A stretch of DNA of 64,000 bases from Cellulosilyticum ruminicola JCM 14822. GTDB lineage: Bacteria; Bacillota; Clostridia; Lachnospirales; Cellulosilyticaceae. The position numbers and the translations under genes are program-made. The first letter of the stretch is position 1. Every line of letters starts with the position of its first letter. Of the stretch, positions 62,202-64,000 are shown one piece after another. The stretch spans positions 62,001 through 126,000 of the forward strand of contig NZ_BBCG01000002.1 in NCBI RefSeq assembly GCF_001311925.1, read 5' to 3'. The notes below the pieces were generated by a model, which saw only the letters and a program-made list of their open reading frames with translations, had not been told where the DNA came from and did not search any database.

Positions 62202-62798
62202 CTAAATATTTTCCCCTCTTAAATCCCGCAAATTATTCTCGCTGCACATTAAATAAGACATCACAGCTATATCTTTAATTCCTACTTTATATAATTCTTT
62301 AACACGTTCAGGGATAATACCTCCTAAAGCTACTACTGGCGTGCTTATCTGTTCTTGGATTTCTTTAAACCATGCAATACCCTTTCCTTCTATCGCTTTG
62401 CATGAGGGATGAAAAACTGGGCTTAGGATCATATAATCTACTTGCTGCTCTGCGATTTTAGCTTCTTCTATATTGTGTATAGAAATACCTACCAATTTAC
62501 CTTGATGCCACCTCTTAAATACTTCTTCTTTCCTATATTTTTTCCATAATTCATAAGGTAAATGAATCCCATCTGCCTCTGTTTCCTGTACCAATTTAAA
62601 GTCACTATGTACAATAATCTTTGTTTTAATTTCACTATATTTTTTCTTATAATCCATAAGTTTCTTAACACGCTGAGTTTCAAAGTGCCCTTTGTCTCTA
62701 ATAATAATATACTCTACCCCTTCTCTCATACGTTGTCTCATACATTCTTGCCACATTTCTTCACTTAAATTTCCTTTATCACTTATGAAATAAATCAT
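62202..62798 (-). CDS. Thiamine phosphate synthase-like protein (ThiE/TenI family)
   Basis: A 198-residue TIM-barrel protein of the ThiE/TenI family: EGVEYIIIRDKGHFETQRVK (phosphate and pyrimidine-side loop), KIIVHSDFKLVQETEADGIH then LPYE, VGISIHNIEEAKIAEQQVDY, MILSPVFHPSCKAIEGKGIA and VVALGGIIPERVKELYKVGI. ThiE couples the pyrimidine and thiazole phosphates of thiamine; TenI is an aromatase of the thiazole. The H-L-P and SPVFHP(S) blocks are close to both, and the Lys/Asp-poor first loop (RDKGH rather than RxK) leaves the choice open. Encoded alone. ATG has AAAGGGG. Confidence 0.75.
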   Translation of the reverse strand: MIYFISDKGNLSEEMWQECMRQRMREGVEYIIIRDKGHFETQRVKKLMDYKKKYSEIKTKIIVHSDFKLVQETEADGIHLPYELWKKYRKEEVFKRWHQGKLVGISIHNIEEAKIAEQQVDYMILSPVFHPSCKAIEGKGIAWFKEIQEQISTPVVALGGIIPERVKELYKVGIKDIAVMSYLMCSENNLRDLRGENI

Positions 62799-63024
62799 TA
62801 TAGGCCCCTTTCATTTAATTATTTTGTAAGATAATAATATTTTTTCTATAATACTATAAACTTCTTCACAAATATTATCGATAATCCAGTATTCATGTTT
62901 TTACTAGAGAGGTTTAACATATCACCAACCTTAATATTAGAACAAAATAAAACAAAGTCAAATGCATTAGTCTATTATAAATGCTCAAAAACAAAAAACA
63001 CTTTATTGAGAAATTATAATAACC

Positions 63025-63669
63025 CTATATTAATAATCTTGTTTCTAAAATTGAAGAAATTAGTGCTTCAAGTAATAAAGCAAATCTCTTTTTGCCGCAT
63101 CATTAAATACTACAGAAGAAATCTCTTCTGCTTTAAAAATCATTAATGATGTATCTGAACAAACAAATCTGATTGTCCTTAATGCTTCTATTGAAGCTAC
63201 CCGTGCTGGGGAATCTGGTAAAGGTTTCGTTGTAGTAGCTTCTAAGATTAAAAAGCTTGCAGAATAATCAAATAGTTCAGCTGACTATATTAATACAAGC
63301 TTACATAACATTAACTTAAATACAGATGAATCTTTAAATGCACTTAATGAAACAGAAGTTATTGTGAAAGATAACCTTGAGTTTTTATCTCCTACACAAA
63401 ATGACTTTGATAAAATGCGTGCTCTTCAAAGTGATATGATTCAACAAATCATGGATTCAGAGCAGCTTATTTCTAACTTAGAAAATGAGATCAACCTTGT
63501 AAAAACATCAACAAGCACAACTTATGAAGGTAGCCTTGCAACTTGCGCAAATATAGAACATATTACAGCTACTTTAGAAGAACTTACAGTTTCATTCCAA
63601 AATATTTTAGTCTATGCAAACCTCGTAAAAGCTAATTCAGATGAACTTATTGCACTTCAAAGTCAATAA
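63025..63669 (+). pseudogene. Methyl-accepting chemotaxis protein, C-terminal relic
   Basis: The signalling domain of a chemoreceptor is partly recognisable: [11 protein letters not shown], then in a shifted frame [40 protein letters not shown] and [15 protein letters not shown], followed by an in-frame TAA at 63265-63267 where a Gln is expected. The downstream helical half (SADYINTSLHNINLNTDESL to ELIALQSQ) is open to TAA 63667-63669. The N-terminal sensor, both helices and HAMP are missing. Several residues of the conserved hairpin tip (normally EQTNLLALNAAIEAARAGE) are changed, so the domain has been drifting. Confidence 0.7.
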
Positions 63670-63701
63670 AACTACTTATCTTAAATAAAAGCCTATAAAT
63701 C

Positions 63702-63746
63702 AAAAGAGTTGAGATGAAAATTAATTTCATCTCAACTCTTTTTTGT
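63702..63746. terminator. Bidirectional terminator
   Basis: AAAAGAGTTGAGATGAAA and TTTCATCTCAACTCTTTT form an 18-base perfect stem with a five-base loop between the MCP relic and the convergent gene at 63769. Confidence 0.9.
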
Positions 63747-63768
63747 CTACTTCATTAAATAGTCGTTA

Positions 63769-64000
63769 TTATTTTTTAGCTTTTGCTTGTGCTTCAACTT
63801 TAAGAACTGCTTGTACATCTGTCCATGTTAAGCTTCTAACATTTGGTGTTCTACTATCTGCTGATATTGGCACTTGAAGTTTACCTGAATTTACAAGTTC
63901 TCTTGCAACTTTTTCTTGTTTTTTATCAATTTTATATCCTGTAAGTTTCCAGTTTTTATCTACTTGTGGTTTGATTATACCTTTTTTCACAGTTTGAATA
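63769..64000 (-). CDS. C-terminal part of an unidentified protein (runs off the window)
   Basis: The visible 77 codons (IQTVKKGIIKPQVDKNWKLT, GYKIDKKQEKVARELVNSGK, LQVPISADSRTPNVRSLTWT, DVQAVLKVEAQAKAKK) are open to the window edge, and the GTG at 63990 has no convincing ribosome binding site in view, so the gene most likely starts beyond 64000. It is basic and soluble. I do not recognise the family. Confidence 0.5.
   Translation of the reverse strand, partial: IQTVKKGIIKPQVDKNWKLTGYKIDKKQEKVARELVNSGKLQVPISADSRTPNVRSLTWTDVQAVLKVEAQAKAKK

Noticed and set aside
1-64000. CRISPR array or rRNA genes
   Set aside because: No regularly spaced direct repeats and no rRNA-like sequence were seen anywhere in the window; the only RNA genes recognised are tRNA-Leu, the B12 riboswitch and the T-box.

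Overview
The window comes from a low-GC, Gram-positive anaerobe of the class Clostridia. Evidence: AT-rich DNA, strong AGGAGG-type ribosome binding sites on almost every gene, a T-box leader on hisS, a Firmicute-type BirA operator on bioY, lipobox-type binding proteins, YesM/YesN-type two-component regulation and EFR1/DUF368/C_GCAxxG families. The cellodextrin-phosphorylase-like enzyme, the second GH94 phosphorylase, the GH16 glucanase and the sugar ABC transporter point to a plant-polysaccharide degrader, perhaps a Cellulosilyticum-like Lachnospirales organism; the genus is inference. Nearly all genes lie on the minus strand.

Layout. 0-2 kb: a 41-residue basic protein under a strong promoter, then an IS4-family remnant interrupted by an IS66-family remnant. 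2-7.5 kb: proC, bioY with its BirA operator, three very small genes, a His-rich G3E/CobW GTPase, a second G3E GTPase with a DUF1980-like tail (frameshifted) and MFS debris. 7.7-12.3 kb: a sugar catabolic unit (xylulokinase-type kinase, FucI/AraA-like isomerase, DUF4867 protein, AraC regulator). 12.5-13 kb: amt and tetR debris. 13-19.5 kb: a nickel/peptide-type ABC transporter behind a cobalamin riboswitch, plus an AstE-like zinc hydrolase. 20-29 kb: DUF1858, DUF368 and EFR1 proteins, and a two-gene MMPL transporter / giant GLUG coiled-coil surface protein pair. 29-33.5 kb: fasciclin lipid-free secreted protein, XRE regulator and tyrosine integrase next to tRNA-Leu(CAG), a GH18 pseudogene, IS debris and an orphan double-glycine-leader peptide. 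33.8-38.5 kb: siderophore ABC transporter (YclNOPQ type) with a divergent AraC regulator. 38.6-53 kb: a beta-glucan utilisation locus. 53.3-64 kb: a MITE-like IS derivative, a C_GCAxxG redox protein, the T-box-hisS-aspS operon with a long inverted repeat between the two genes, cheV, deoC, a membrane-anchored secreted protein, a cytidylate-kinase-like protein, a ThiE/TenI protein, MCP debris and the end of an unidentified gene.

How the genes work together. The 38.6-53 kb locus reads as one system: a secreted GH16 lipoprotein cuts beta-1,3/1,4-glucan, a binding protein and two permeases import the oligosaccharides (no ATPase is encoded, so a shared MsmX-type ATPase is expected), two GH94 phosphorylases split them to sugar 1-phosphates, and a YesM/YesN pair controls expression. 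The 7.7-12.3 kb unit isomerises and phosphorylates an unidentified sugar. The 14-19.5 kb transporter is tied to cobalt/corrinoid supply only through its riboswitch.

A general caution: seven otherwise well-conserved genes are each broken by a single base gained or lost in or beside a short A/T run, while the rest of each reading frame is intact. This looks more like uncorrected homopolymer errors than biology, so those entries are marked pseudogene but may be intact in the organism. By contrast, the IS4, IS66, amt, tetR, MFS, GH18 and MCP remnants carry deletions or nonsense codons and look truly decayed.
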